Below, piece after piece: positions 1 to 8,848 of a stretch of 64,000 bases of DNA. This stretch comes from Nocardia brasiliensis NBRC 14402 (GTDB taxonomy: Bacteria > Actinomycetota > Actinomycetes > Mycobacteriales > Mycobacteriaceae). The stretch spans positions 1-64,000 of the forward strand of contig NZ_BAFT02000054.1 of NCBI RefSeq assembly GCF_000308475.2, in the 5' to 3' direction. Every line of letters starts with the position of its first letter. Position 1 is the stretch's first letter. The position numbers and the translations under genes were made by a program. A model generated the notes under the pieces. That model searched no databases. It was not told the origin of the DNA and saw only the letters and a program-made list of their open reading frames with translations.

Positions 1-124
<124 letters not shown>

Positions 125-126
125 TC

Positions 127-144
127 GGGTTGGGTTGGGTTGGG
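127..144 (+). other. G-quadruplex motif, four GGG tracts with TT loops
   Basis: GGG occurs at 127-129, 132-134, 137-139 and 142-144, each separated by TT, directly after the hexamer array. This satisfies the intramolecular G-quadruplex rule with very short loops and resembles telomeric repeats. Folding is inferred and not shown. Confidence 0.75.
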
Positions 145-520
145 TTGGTGTGAGCGAACGGGAGCGGTTGCGGCGCGTCGTCCGGCGTTGGCGTGGTGCA
201 GCTCTGCGGGCTGCTTGAAGGGGTGGCGGGTTCGTGCCGGGGGTGGAGCGGTCCGGCGATCGAGGGTTCTGCTGAGGATTGGAGTTGGTGCGGGGGCTGG
301 GGGAGTGAGTCTTGGCTCGCGGGGGTTTGCCGGGGTTGAGGTCGGGCGATTCACCTTGCAGTGCAGCTGCTGCGGTGGCGAGTGGCCGGCTTTGTGACGG
401 GAGGTGTCGTGGGGTGGCGAGTGGCCGGTCTTGCCGGTGCATCCGCTCGATGCGGTGTAGGGGTGGAGGGTTCCGGGGGCGCAATCCTGAACGCTGCGCG
501 TGCGTGCAATGGCGTGCGTG

Positions 521-598
521 TTCCCGCACCCTTTCCGGGTTCCCGCACCTCGACTTGCCGTGCGACACGCCGTGTTTGGGATGGGAAAGGTGCGGGAA
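521..598. repeat. 78-bp inverted-repeat (hairpin) element, copy A
   Basis: The copy begins TTCCCGCACC and ends GGTGCGGGAA. A second TTCCCGCAC box starts 19 bp after the first (540). The left inner stem TTTCC faces GGAAA on the right. See the findings for the five-copy comparison. Confidence 0.75.
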
Positions 599-676
599 GG
601 GTGGGCTGTGCCTGGGATGTCGGCCCCGCAGTGTGCGGCAGTCGCGTTAGGGCGGCCCGGACTGCGCGTGGGCGGC

Positions 677-755
677 TTCTCGCACCTGTTCTGTGTTCGC
701 GCACCTCGACTTGCCGTGCGACACGCCGTGTTTGGGATCAGAAAGGGTGCGGGAA
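677..755. repeat. 79-bp inverted-repeat (hairpin) element, copy B
   Basis: The copy begins TTCTCGCACC, has a second box TTCGCGCACC 19 bp downstream (696), and ends GGTGCGGGAA. The inner stem is TTCTG on the left against CAGAA on the right, different from copy A but still complementary. The element plus its following spacer repeats as copy C 161 bp later. Confidence 0.75.
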
Positions 756-837
756 GGGGGGATGTAGCCCTATCGGGCTGTGCCTGCGATGTCAGCCGCG
801 CAGCGCGTTAGGGCGGCCCGGACTGCGCGTGGGCGGC

Positions 838-916
838 TTCTCGCACCTGTTCTGTGTTCGCGCACCCCGACTTGCCGTGCGACACGCCGCGATTGGGATC
901 GGAAGGGGTGCGGGAA
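838..916. repeat. 79-bp inverted-repeat (hairpin) element, copy C
   Basis: The copy begins TTCTCGCACC, has its second box at 857 (again 19 bp on), and ends GGTGCGGGAA. The right inner stem reads CGGAA against left TTCTG, which leaves a G-T wobble where copy B has a Watson-Crick pair. It lies about 155 bp before the start of the secreted-protein gene. Confidence 0.75.
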
Positions 917-1072
917 GGGGTGATGCGTGGGGGATTCGGGTTATCGGCCTGCAAAGTGGCCGGAATTGTCGATTGCTGTCTGGGGCATGTTGCTAGTGTG
1001 CTGAAACGCGATCTGGCAGGGGCTCTTGCCAGACGTTCCTTTCGTCGGACGAGCGAGTCGGGACAGCCAGCA

Positions 1073-2329
1073 ATGACGTACTTCGCCACTACCGGACGCT
1101 CGGTCCGGCTTCTTGCCGGAATCGCCGGGCTCGCTGTGAGTCTCGTGTTCGGGATCGGCGCGATCCCGGTCGCGCAGGCCGCGCCCGTTTACGCGACGTT
1201 CCTGGATCTGCCCGCGGTGAACGGGGACGGTACGGGCGGGGGTGGGCTGAATCCGGCGCTGCCCCTGGATGAATCGACGTTGGTCGAAGCGGTCGAAGCG
1301 GCGCGGGCCGACGGGGTGCCGCCGCGCCGGTACGCGACCCTGCTGCATCAATACTGGTTGGTCGTTGCCACGCGCAACGCCGATATCGACCTCGCGGGCT
1401 GGGATCCGGCACGCGGCGTGCGGGCCAACGAGCGCACGTTCAATCAGGTGTACGTCAACTATCTGCGGCTGACGACGCAGCATCCGGAGTTCTACTGGGC
1501 GGGGCTGGCCGGCATCGCGGGCGGCTCGTTCGCCTCCGGCTTCTTCGATATGAGTGATGTGGGGGTGGCGCTCGACGTGCCCGGCATCCAACAGCTCGGC
1601 AACACGGTCGCCGACCTGTTGCGCGGCTCCCCGCCGGAGCTGGTGCGCGACCTGCCCGCCGACATCCGCCTGCTCGCCGCCGAAGGTGCGCGGCTCACAG
1701 CGCAGGACGTCGCCTGGTACCAGACCCGGCTGATGATCATGCAGAAGCACATTTTCACCGACCTGGTTCCGATGCACGAGGCGTACGTGGCGCTGGGGAT
1801 GCGCGGGATCGACGAGATGACCGCGGCGGGCATTCTCGACGCCGATATCCACACCGCGTGGCAGTCCATCGCCCGCGGAACCCAGGACGGTTACGTCGAC
1901 GCCCTGATCAGAATGACCGACCGGGAACAGAACCGGGTGATCGCCGACCAGTGGGACGAGACGGCGGCGGGTCGCGCTCCGATCGGGCGTGTCCTCACCT
2001 ATGTGAGCACGATCGCCGGCAAACCGGCGGTGCCGGGCGTGCGTGCGCCCGGGGTGTTCGCGCCGGCGACGGTCCGGGCCGACCTCGGCGGCCGCACGAT
2101 CGCGCTGCGCACTCCGCTGCCCGACTTCAACTGGGCCGACCGCGACACGCGCTGGACCTACATCACCGGTGACCTCGTGCCGCGCCACATCGACCTGGCA
2201 CAGAATCCGGTGCTCGGGCCCGCCGTGCTCGGGGAACCGTTCTGGAACAAACTCGCCCGCGGGCGGCTCGTGCCGCGCCTGCCCGAGTTGATCGCCGACC
2301 TGACCTCACAGTGGCAGGTGGCCGAATAG
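1073..2329 (+). CDS. Secreted protein of unknown function (418 aa)
   Basis: I do not recognise a family. The ATG at 1073 is chosen because it is followed by a clear Sec-type signal peptide: a basic residue region near residues 9-12, a hydrophobic core at about 13-30 and an AQA-AP cleavage site near residue 36. The reading frame stays open upstream to 854, but that part runs through the hairpin repeat and has no leader-like features. The mature protein is about 380 residues, soluble-looking, with Trp/Tyr-rich segments (for example HQYWLVV and NLFW-like motifs near the C-terminus) and no further membrane segment. No Tat twin-arginine motif or lipobox is seen, so it is probably released or loosely wall-associated. 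It stands alone, with nrdR 230 bp downstream. Confidence 0.75.
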   Translation: MTYFATTGRSVRLLAGIAGLAVSLVFGIGAIPVAQAAPVYATFLDLPAVNGDGTGGGGLNPALPLDESTLVEAVEAARADGVPPRRYATLLHQYWLVVATRNADIDLAGWDPARGVRANERTFNQVYVNYLRLTTQHPEFYWAGLAGIAGGSFASGFFDMSDVGVALDVPGIQQLGNTVADLLRGSPPELVRDLPADIRLLAAEGARLTAQDVAWYQTRLMIMQKHIFTDLVPMHEAYVALGMRGIDEMTAAGILDADIHTAWQSIARGTQDGYVDALIRMTDREQNRVIADQWDETAAGRAPIGRVLTYVSTIAGKPAVPGVRAPGVFAPATVRADLGGRTIALRTPLPDFNWADRDTRWTYITGDLVPRHIDLAQNPVLGPAVLGEPFWNKLARGRLVPRLPELIADLTSQWQVAE

Positions 2330-2391
2330 GACCGTCCGCGCGGCGGCAGATGTGGCAGTGACGGTCCCGCTACCGGGTGAGTGAGACAACC

Positions 2392-2458
2392 CAGGTACCC
2401 GGACAGGTATCCTCGAAGTGCTATGCAGGTATTCCGCGTATCGTCTGAGGTTTACCTG
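2392..2458 (+). promoter_or_regulatory. Three CAGGTA direct repeats and one inverted copy upstream of nrdR
   Basis: CAGGTA occurs at 2392-2397, 2404-2409 and 2426-2431, and its reverse complement TACCTG at 2453-2458. The direct copies are spaced 12 and 22 bp. The cluster is 100-170 bp before the nrdR start. It does not match the usual NrdR box or a LexA box, so any cognate regulator is unknown. Confidence 0.35.
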
Positions 2459-2559
2459 GTGCCGGGGTCTAGGCCCCTGTACACGTGCTCGCCGGGACGG
2501 TCACCCCGATCGGTTGCCGGGCCGGCCGCGAGCACTCGCATCGACGAAGGATCTCTCGG

Positions 2560-3033
2560 ATGCATTGCCCGTACTGCCGACACCCAGACTCGCGGGTGGT
2601 GGACTCGCGTGAGGCCGACGAAGGCGCGGCCATCCGCCGCCGCCGCGCGTGCCCGCACTGTGGGCGGCGGTTCAGCACCGTGGAAACCGCGATCCTGTCC
2701 GTGGTCAAGCGCAGCGGCGTCACCGAGCCGTTCAGCCGGGAGAAAGTCATTCGCGGCGTGCGCCGCGCTTGCCAGGGCCGTGAGGTCGACGACGACGCCC
2801 TGAACCTGCTCGCCCAGAAAGTGGAAGACGCGGTGCGCGCCAAGGGTTCTCCGGAGGTGCCCAGCCATGAGGTCGGCCTCGCCATCCTCGGTCCGCTGCG
2901 CGACCTGGACGAGGTCGCCTACCTCCGCTTCGCCTCGGTGTATCGCTCCTTCACCTCTGCGGAAGACTTCGAACGCGAAATCCAGGAGATGCGCAAGGCG
3001 CGCGCCGACGCCGCCATGGTGCCCGCCGAATAG
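2560..3033 (+). CDS. nrdR: Transcriptional repressor NrdR (157 aa)
   Basis: NrdR represses ribonucleotide reductase operons in response to the dATP/ATP balance. The N-terminus carries the zinc-ribbon cysteines C3, C6, C31 and C34 (CPYC and CPHC), followed by the ATP-cone nucleotide-binding domain from about residue 49 to 139. The length of 157 aa is typical for the family. The ATG at 2560 is chosen because the zinc ribbon begins at residue 3 and a GAAGG ribosome site lies about 10 bp upstream. No ribonucleotide reductase gene is in the window, so its targets are elsewhere. In mycobacteria nrdR sits beside lexA, which is not present here. Confidence 0.95.
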   Translation: MHCPYCRHPDSRVVDSREADEGAAIRRRRACPHCGRRFSTVETAILSVVKRSGVTEPFSREKVIRGVRRACQGREVDDDALNLLAQKVEDAVRAKGSPEVPSHEVGLAILGPLRDLDEVAYLRFASVYRSFTSAEDFEREIQEMRKARADAAMVPAE

Positions 3034-3563
3034 TAGGTTCCTCAGCACACCGCGAACGCGCGCGTCGGCATCGAACTCCGCCACAGCGCGCGGATCATCG
3101 GTGTGACACCGCGGGATACGACGATGCTGCGACTCGGGTACGAGGCCGATGCCATCCCACGACGGCCGTGGTGGACTGCCAGGCGGACGGCGGCGATGCC
3201 GCGTTCGATCCGCTTGGCGGACACCGGATATGGGCTGCCGACCTCGGTCATAACGCGCGGATCATCGGTGTGACACAGCGGGATACGACAATGCTGCGAG
3301 CCGGGTACGAGGCGTATGTCCACGCCAACCGCTTCCCGCTCCGCGCCGACGTCACCCCTGCGGCGGTCATCGTGCGACCGCCGAGGCCGCGGTCGACTTC
3401 CGGGTGATGCTGGGACGGCAGGCGGCGTTCGAGCGCGAAATCGGCGAACTGATCCGTAGGCGAAAGTGCGTCGCCACCAGCAAGGCAAACTGGCGAACTG
3501 CGTCTCGCGTCGGCGTGTGGAAACTCGCGAGAACGCGCCTTGCGGTCAACCGTCACGACGCGC
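3034..3563. pseudogene. Decayed duplication of the hrpA 3' region
   Basis: This 530-bp gap holds no intact gene. Positions 3182-3241 are a near-copy of the last codons of hrpA (3583-3642), on the same minus strand, and would encode the tail PYPVSAKRIERGIAAVR. A second block of about 59 bp at 3087-3145 recurs at 3254-3312; on the plus strand both read RIIGVT, then RDTTMLR, then GYEA. The order is block, hrpA tail, block, further unmatched sequence, real hrpA tail. That suggests a tandem duplication of the hrpA end and its neighbour, followed by decay. The protein once encoded by the RIIGVT block is not recognised. Confidence 0.7.
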
Positions 3564-6500
3564 TCAGCGGCGAACGGCGGCGATGGCGCGCTCGATTCGC
3601 TTGGCGGACACCGGGTATGGGGTGCCGAGTTTTTGGGCGAACAGGCTGACTCGGAATTCCTCCAGCATCCACCAGATCTCGGTGACGGCCGGGGCGCCGC
3701 GCCGGTTCTCCGGTAGGGAGTTCACGAGGCGGTCGTAAGCGGCGATCGCGCGATCCAGCTCGGCCATGCTCTGCCGATCGCGGACCGCGGAGCCGGGCAG
3801 GGCCTCCAGGCGGGCGACGGCACCCTGGAGATAGCGGGGGAGTTCCCGTAATCGGGTGCTACCCCATTCGGAGACGAAACCGGGGAACACCAGGTTGTCG
3901 AGCTGGTCGCGTACGTCGTCGGCGATATCGCGCTCGGTGGTGTCGGCCAGCGCGGCCGAAACCCGGTGCGCCTCTGCGAGAATCGGGACGAGCAGGCGCA
4001 CCAGCCGAGCGACCGCCGTGGTCAGGTCCGGGCGGATCTTCGCGACCAGTGCGGTGAAATCGTCCGGGCTGCGCACCGGCCCGCCCGCCGCGGCGATGAG
4101 TTCGTCGGCCGCCGCCGCGCGGCAATCCTCGACGAGCGCGTCGATCGATCCGTATGGATTCTGGCTCAGCGCAAGGCGATCCGTGGGCGGCAGGCTCGCG
4201 GTGACGGTGCGCACCGAGGTCGGAATGGCGTTGAGCACGAGCGCGCGGGTGCCCGCCCGCATCGCACTGGCTTGCGCGGCGGGCGAACTGAGCACGCGCA
4301 CGGCCACGCCGTCGCCCTCGGGCACCAGCGCGGGGTAGCCGGTGACGGTCTGTCCCGCGACCTCGCGCCGCACCGTCTCCTCGACCGTGCCGAGCGATTC
4401 CGAAGTCCACACGGCGGCGGGCGCGCGTTCGGCGCCCGCGGTCGCCCGCGCCACCGAAGCGGACACCTGTTCGGCCAAACGGGTTTTCAGTGCTTGCAGA
4501 CTCTTACCGCTGGCCAGCACTCGGCCGTCGGCGTCGACCGCCGCGAACGTCATCCGCAGATGATCGGGCAGGGCGCTCGGATCGAGGTCGCCCGGGTCGA
4601 TGGTGATCGAGCCGAGGCGCGACAGTTCTCGGGCCAGCCCGGTGCGCAACGGTTCCGCGCGGGGCGTGAGCGCGGCGAGCGCGGCGGCGGCGAAATCGGG
4701 TGCGGGAACAACGCTGCGCCGCAACGCTTTCGGCAGGGTCTTGATCAGCGCCGCAGCCAGTTCGTCCCGCATGCCGGGTACCAGCCAGTCGAAGCCGACC
4801 GCGCGCACGTGCGCGAGCTGCTCCACCGGGATGCGCACCGTGACGCCGTCTTCCTCCTGGCCGGGCTCGAACTGATAGGTCAGGGGGAAGCTGAGTTCGC
4901 CCTGCCGCCAGGCGTCGGGGAAGGCGGCGGGGTCCAGCGCCGCGGCGTTCTCGTTGACGACGGTATCGGTCGAGAAGTCCAGCAGCGCCGGATCTTTGCG
5001 GGACGCGCCCTTCCACCATTTGTCGAAATGGCGCACCGAGACGATATCGGCGGGCAGCCGCTTGTCGTAGAACTCGAACAGCACGTCATCGTCGACCAGG
5101 ATGTCGCGGCGGCGGGCGCGATGCTCCAGATCGGCGACGTCGTCGATCAATTCGCGATTACGGTGGAAGAACTCGTGGCGGGTCTGCCACTCGCCCTGCA
5201 CCAGCGCATGCCGGATGAACAGCTCGCGCGACAGTTCGGGATCGATGCGGCCGTAGTCCACCTGCCTGCCGGTGACCAGGGGGATGCCGTAGAGGGTGAC
5301 CCGCTCGTAGGCGCTGGCCGCGCCGCGCTTGGCCGACCAATGCGGTTCGGAGTAGGTGCGTTTCACCAGATCTCCGGCGAGCCGCTCGGCCCACTCCGGC
5401 TCCACCTTGGCCGCCATCCGGCCCCACAGGCGCGAGGTCTCGACGAGTTCGGCCGCCATCACCCAGCGCGGTGGCTTCTTCGCCAGCGACGAACCGGGGA
5501 AGATCATGAACTTCGCGTTGCGCGCGCCCAAGAACTCCCGGGACTCCGCCTCGCGCACACCGATATGCGAGAGCATGCCCGCCAGCAGCGCCTGATGGAT
5601 GCTGACGGAATCCCAAGGCATGTCCTCGGATTCGAGCGCCGCGCTACCCGCAGCCTGCGGGCGATCACCGCGCCGCCCCCGCCTCGACCCGCGCGAGCCG
5701 CCCGCAGCGTCCGCCGCCGCGTCGCCGTCGCGCCGGTCCGCAACGGAACCACCGCGGCGCGACCGACGACCACGTCCCTCGCCCGGCCCGCCCCCGGACT
5801 GCCCCCGGCCCCCATCGTTTCCGACGCCGTGCTCGACTCCGCCTCGACCGCGCTCGCCCCGGTCACGACTGTCGCCTCGGTCACCCGTAGAACCGCCTCG
5901 GTCACCGTCGGCCCCGCCTCGGTCACTCGCGTCCTCGGCCGAGCCGCCCCCGCCTCGCCCGCTCCCGGCGTCGTCCAAGCTGCCCTCGCCCCGGCCGCCT
6001 TCGTTCCAGCCACGACCTTCGCCTCGGCTACCCGCAGCCCCGCCTCGGCCACCGCCGGCCCGGCCACGCCCACCCCCGCCGCCTTCGGCCGCACCACCAC
6101 TGGTCCGCCCCGCATCCTCGCCCGCCTCAGACCAGCCCAGCCCCCTGGTGATCGTGCGCAGCTGACCGTGCAGGTCCTGCCACTCCCTGATGCGCAGATA
6201 ATGTAGGAACTCCTCGCGGCACATCCGACGGAACTGGTTGGACGACAACGATTTCCGCTGTTCGGTCAGGTAGTCCCAGAGTCGCAGGTAGGCCAGGAAA
6301 TCGGAGCCCTCGACGACGAACCGGGCGTGCTTGGTGTCGGCGGCTTGCTGATGGTCGGCCGGACGTTCACGGACGTCCTGGATGGACAGTGCCGCGACGA
6401 TGATCAGCACCTCGGCCAGGCAGCCGGTGCCGTGCGCTTCGACCAGCATCCGCGCCATGCGCGGGTCGACCGGCAGTTGCGCCATGTCCCGGCCGATCGG

Positions 6501-8012
6501 GGTGAGCGTCAATCCGTAGTCGTCGGTACGGGCTTCGGGTCCGGACTTGCCGTCGGTGCGCCGGCCCAGCGCGCCGAGTTCTTCCAGCAGCGCGATGCCG
6601 TCGCGGATCGCCCGCCGGTCGGGTGCCTCCACGAACGGGAAGTTCTCGATATCGCCGAGCCCGAGCGCGGTCATCTGCAGGATGACGGCGGCGAGGTTGG
6701 TGCGCAGGATCTCCGGTTCGGTGAACGCGGGCCTGGCCTCGAAATCGTCCTCGGAGTAGAGCCGGATGCAGATGCCGTCGGCGACGCGGCCGCAGCGCCC
6801 GGCGCGCTGGCGGGCCGAGGCCTGTGAGACCTTCTCGATCGGCAGGCGTTGCACCTTGGTGCGCATCGAATACCGCGAGATGCGTGCGGTTCCGGGGTCG
6901 ATGACGTAGCGGATGCCCGGCACCGTCAGCGAGGTCTCGGCGACGTTGGTCGCCAGCACCACGCGACGGCCCGGATGCGGCGCGAACACCCGGTGCTGCT
7001 CGGCGGTGGACAGGCGGGCGTAGAGCGGCAGGATCTCGGTGCGCGGCAGTTTCAGGTCGCGCAATGCGTCCGCGGCGTCGCGGATCTCGCGTTCGCCGGA
7101 CAGGAAGACCAGCACGTCGCCGTCGCCTTCGGCGAACAGTTCGGTGACCGCGTCGCCGATGGCGTCCACCGGGTCGCGGTCGACCACCGTGGTGTCCTCG
7201 TCGTCTTCGTCGGCACCGGGCAGTTCGAGCGAGAGCGGCCGGTAGCGCAACTCGACCGGATAGGACCGGCCGGACACCTCGACGATCGGTGCGGGCGTGC
7301 CCTTTTCGTCGGCGAAATGCCGGGCGAACAGTTCGGGGTCGATGGTCGCGGAGGTGATGATCACCTTCAGATCGGGCCTGCGCGGCAGCAGCTGCTTCAG
7401 GTAGCCGAGCAGGAAGTCGATATTGAGGCTGCGCTCGTGCGCCTCGTCGATGATGATCGTGTCGTAGCGGCGCAGCAGCCGGTCACGCTGGATCTCGGCG
7501 AGCAGGATGCCGTCGGTCATCAGCTTGATCAGGGTGCGGTCGGAGGCGTGGTCGGTGAAGCGGACGGTGTAGCCGACGACGTCGCCGAGTTCGGTGCCGA
7601 GTTCCTCGGCGATGCGTTCGGCGACGGTGCGCGCGGCCAGCCGGCGCGGCTGGGTGTGGCCGATGGTGCCGCGGATGCCGCGGCCGAGTTCCAGGCAGAT
7701 CTTCGGGATCTGGGTGGTCTTGCCGGAGCCGGTCTCGCCCGCGACGATCACCACCTGGTGCGCGGCGATGGCGGCGGCGATATCGTCGCGGCGCTGGGTG
7801 ACGGGAAGCTGCTCCGGGTAGCGGATCTGCGGCACCGCCGCGCGGCGCGCGTCGATGCGGAGTTCCGCGGCGGCGATCTCCGCCTCGACCGCGCCGAGGT
7901 CGCCGCCGCGCGCCCGGTCGAGCCGGCGGCGCAGCCGGTATTCGTCGCGGAGGGAGAGATTCGCCAGGCGGGTGCGGAGCTCGCGGGGTCCGGTATCAGC
8001 TGTCCTGGTCAT
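3564..8012 (-). CDS. hrpA: ATP-dependent RNA helicase HrpA (1482 aa)
   Basis: This is a DEAH-box (DExH) RNA helicase that unwinds RNA using ATP, acting in RNA processing or ribosome rescue in other bacteria. From residue 1: Walker A GETGSGKT at 92-99, DEAH at 189-192, SAT at 221-223, then the QRAGRCGR motif VI, helicase-associated and OB-fold regions, and the C-terminal HrpA-specific domain (DUF3418 type). It is about 180 residues longer than E. coli HrpA. The excess is a Gly/Arg/Asp-rich insertion at about residues 620-790 (bases 5630-6150) between the helicase-associated part and the C-terminal half. The ATG at 8012 is preferred over the in-frame upstream extension because homology starts here. 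A decayed copy of its tail lies just downstream. Confidence 0.95.
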   Translation of the reverse strand: MTRTADTGPRELRTRLANLSLRDEYRLRRRLDRARGGDLGAVEAEIAAAELRIDARRAAVPQIRYPEQLPVTQRRDDIAAAIAAHQVVIVAGETGSGKTTQIPKICLELGRGIRGTIGHTQPRRLAARTVAERIAEELGTELGDVVGYTVRFTDHASDRTLIKLMTDGILLAEIQRDRLLRRYDTIIIDEAHERSLNIDFLLGYLKQLLPRRPDLKVIITSATIDPELFARHFADEKGTPAPIVEVSGRSYPVELRYRPLSLELPGADEDDEDTTVVDRDPVDAIGDAVTELFAEGDGDVLVFLSGEREIRDAADALRDLKLPRTEILPLYARLSTAEQHRVFAPHPGRRVVLATNVAETSLTVPGIRYVIDPGTARISRYSMRTKVQRLPIEKVSQASARQRAGRCGRVADGICIRLYSEDDFEARPAFTEPEILRTNLAAVILQMTALGLGDIENFPFVEAPDRRAIRDGIALLEELGALGRRTDGKSGPEARTDDYGLTLTPIGRDMAQLPVDPRMARMLVEAHGTGCLAEVLIIVAALSIQDVRERPADHQQAADTKHARFVVEGSDFLAYLRLWDYLTEQRKSLSSNQFRRMCREEFLHYLRIREWQDLHGQLRTITRGLGWSEAGEDAGRTSGGAAEGGGGGRGRAGGGRGGAAGSRGEGRGWNEGGRGEGSLDDAGSGRGGGGSAEDASDRGGADGDRGGSTGDRGDSRDRGERGRGGVEHGVGNDGGRGQSGGGPGEGRGRRSRRGGSVADRRDGDAAADAAGGSRGSRRGRRGDRPQAAGSAALESEDMPWDSVSIHQALLAGMLSHIGVREAESREFLGARNAKFMIFPGSSLAKKPPRWVMAAELVETSRLWGRMAAKVEPEWAERLAGDLVKRTYSEPHWSAKRGAASAYERVTLYGIPLVTGRQVDYGRIDPELSRELFIRHALVQGEWQTRHEFFHRNRELIDDVADLEHRARRRDILVDDDVLFEFYDKRLPADIVSVRHFDKWWKGASRKDPALLDFSTDTVVNENAAALDPAAFPDAWRQGELSFPLTYQFEPGQEEDGVTVRIPVEQLAHVRAVGFDWLVPGMRDELAAALIKTLPKALRRSVVPAPDFAAAALAALTPRAEPLRTGLARELSRLGSITIDPGDLDPSALPDHLRMTFAAVDADGRVLASGKSLQALKTRLAEQVSASVARATAGAERAPAAVWTSESLGTVEETVRREVAGQTVTGYPALVPEGDGVAVRVLSSPAAQASAMRAGTRALVLNAIPTSVRTVTASLPPTDRLALSQNPYGSIDALVEDCRAAAADELIAAAGGPVRSPDDFTALVAKIRPDLTTAVARLVRLLVPILAEAHRVSAALADTTERDIADDVRDQLDNLVFPGFVSEWGSTRLRELPRYLQGAVARLEALPGSAVRDRQSMAELDRAIAAYDRLVNSLPENRRGAPAVTEIWWMLEEFRVSLFAQKLGTPYPVSAKRIERAIAAVRR

Positions 8013-8139
8013 TGCATCGATAAGCGTAGCGAAGGAAGGCAACCGGTATTTCCGGTAGGCGGTGCGCCAGGGTTGCCACAGATGTGCGGTTCGTCCGGAT
8101 CTACCGGGTGACCACGGGTTGATATGCGAGGATCGGGCG

Positions 8140-8766
8140 ATGAGCGCCGATACGGGCACGGCTTTGTTCTATCGGATTCTGCGGGTCGCCTTCGGTGTGC
8201 TCGGCGCTGTCGCGCTGGCCTGGATCCCGCTGCGCGATCTGCACGAGGACACGTTTTCCATCGGAAACTACTTCAGCTTCTTCACGATTCAATCGAACGT
8301 GCTCGGCGTGCTGGTACTGCTGATCGGTGGTCTGGTGGACCCGCAAAGTCACCGCTGGCAGGTGGTGCGCGGCGCGACGACGCTGTATCTGCTCATCACG
8401 GGTGTGATCTACGCGGTCCTGCTGGCGAATATCGACGTGATGCTGACCGATCGCTGGATCAACGACGTCATGCACCGGGTAATGCCGATCGTGCTGGTGG
8501 CCGATTGGGTGCTGGTCCCGGCCAGGGCGCGGGTGGGGCTGTCGCCGCGCTTGATCGTGCTCTGGCTCGTCTATCCACTGATCTATGGCGCGTACACCCT
8601 GATCCGTGGCCCGTTCGTGGACTGGTACCCGTATCCGTTCATCGACCCGCGTGGTCAGGGCTATATCTCCCTGACCATCGGCCTGATCGTCTTGACCGGC
8701 GTCTTCACGTTGCTGGCCGTCGCCATCGCCGCGGTCGGCGGCCGGGCCCGCTACCGTGCGTCATGA
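8140..8766 (+). CDS. Pr6Pr family integral membrane protein (208 aa)
   Basis: The protein has about six hydrophobic segments and the family signature of Pr6Pr/FAR-17a-like proteins. The clearest marks are the loop with NYFSFFTIQSN around residues 40-50 and a late loop with DWYPYPFIDP. The function of bacterial Pr6Pr proteins is not established. The ATG at 8140 is used because it places the first membrane segment near residue 12. The gene is divergent from hrpA, with a 127-bp shared control region. The aminotransferase gene follows 82 bp downstream on the same strand and may or may not be co-transcribed. Confidence 0.85.
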   Translation: MSADTGTALFYRILRVAFGVLGAVALAWIPLRDLHEDTFSIGNYFSFFTIQSNVLGVLVLLIGGLVDPQSHRWQVVRGATTLYLLITGVIYAVLLANIDVMLTDRWINDVMHRVMPIVLVADWVLVPARARVGLSPRLIVLWLVYPLIYGAYTLIRGPFVDWYPYPFIDPRGQGYISLTIGLIVLTGVFTLLAVAIAAVGGRARYRAS

Positions 8767-8848
8767 GCGGGCCGGGCGAACGTGGTACTGGCCATACCCG
8801 GGCGACGGGATTCGTTGGGCGACACCTTCCTGAGGTAAAGGTGGACAC

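Larger units (their letters stand above)
150..1072. other. Gene-poor, repeat-rich stretch
   Basis: No reading frame here shows a recognisable domain or a good ribosome site; forward frames running through the repeats encode Arg/Cys/Gly-rich low-complexity sequence. A 16-bp segment (GGTGGCGAGTGGCCGG) is repeated at 374 and 413. Three copies of the hairpin element follow (521-598, 677-755, 838-916). They are spaced by a shared segment with the core GCGTTAGGGCGGCCCGGACT, so that part forms a larger direct repeat of about 160 bp. Positions 917-1072 probably contain the promoter and leader of the next gene. Confidence 0.7.

Noticed and set aside
361..996. Forward open frame of 211 codons through the repeat zone
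   Set aside because: Its sequence is Arg/Gly/Cys-rich, runs through the hairpin elements and has no ribosome site or domain.
941..2188. Minus-strand frame opposite the secreted protein gene
   Set aside because: The plus strand has a signal peptide and sensible composition; the minus frame is His/Arg/Gly-rich and domainless.
3966..6206. Long open frame (746 codons) opposite hrpA
   Set aside because: It is antisense to a well-supported helicase, has unrelated Gly/Arg/Gln-rich composition, and is the usual shadow frame in GC-rich DNA.
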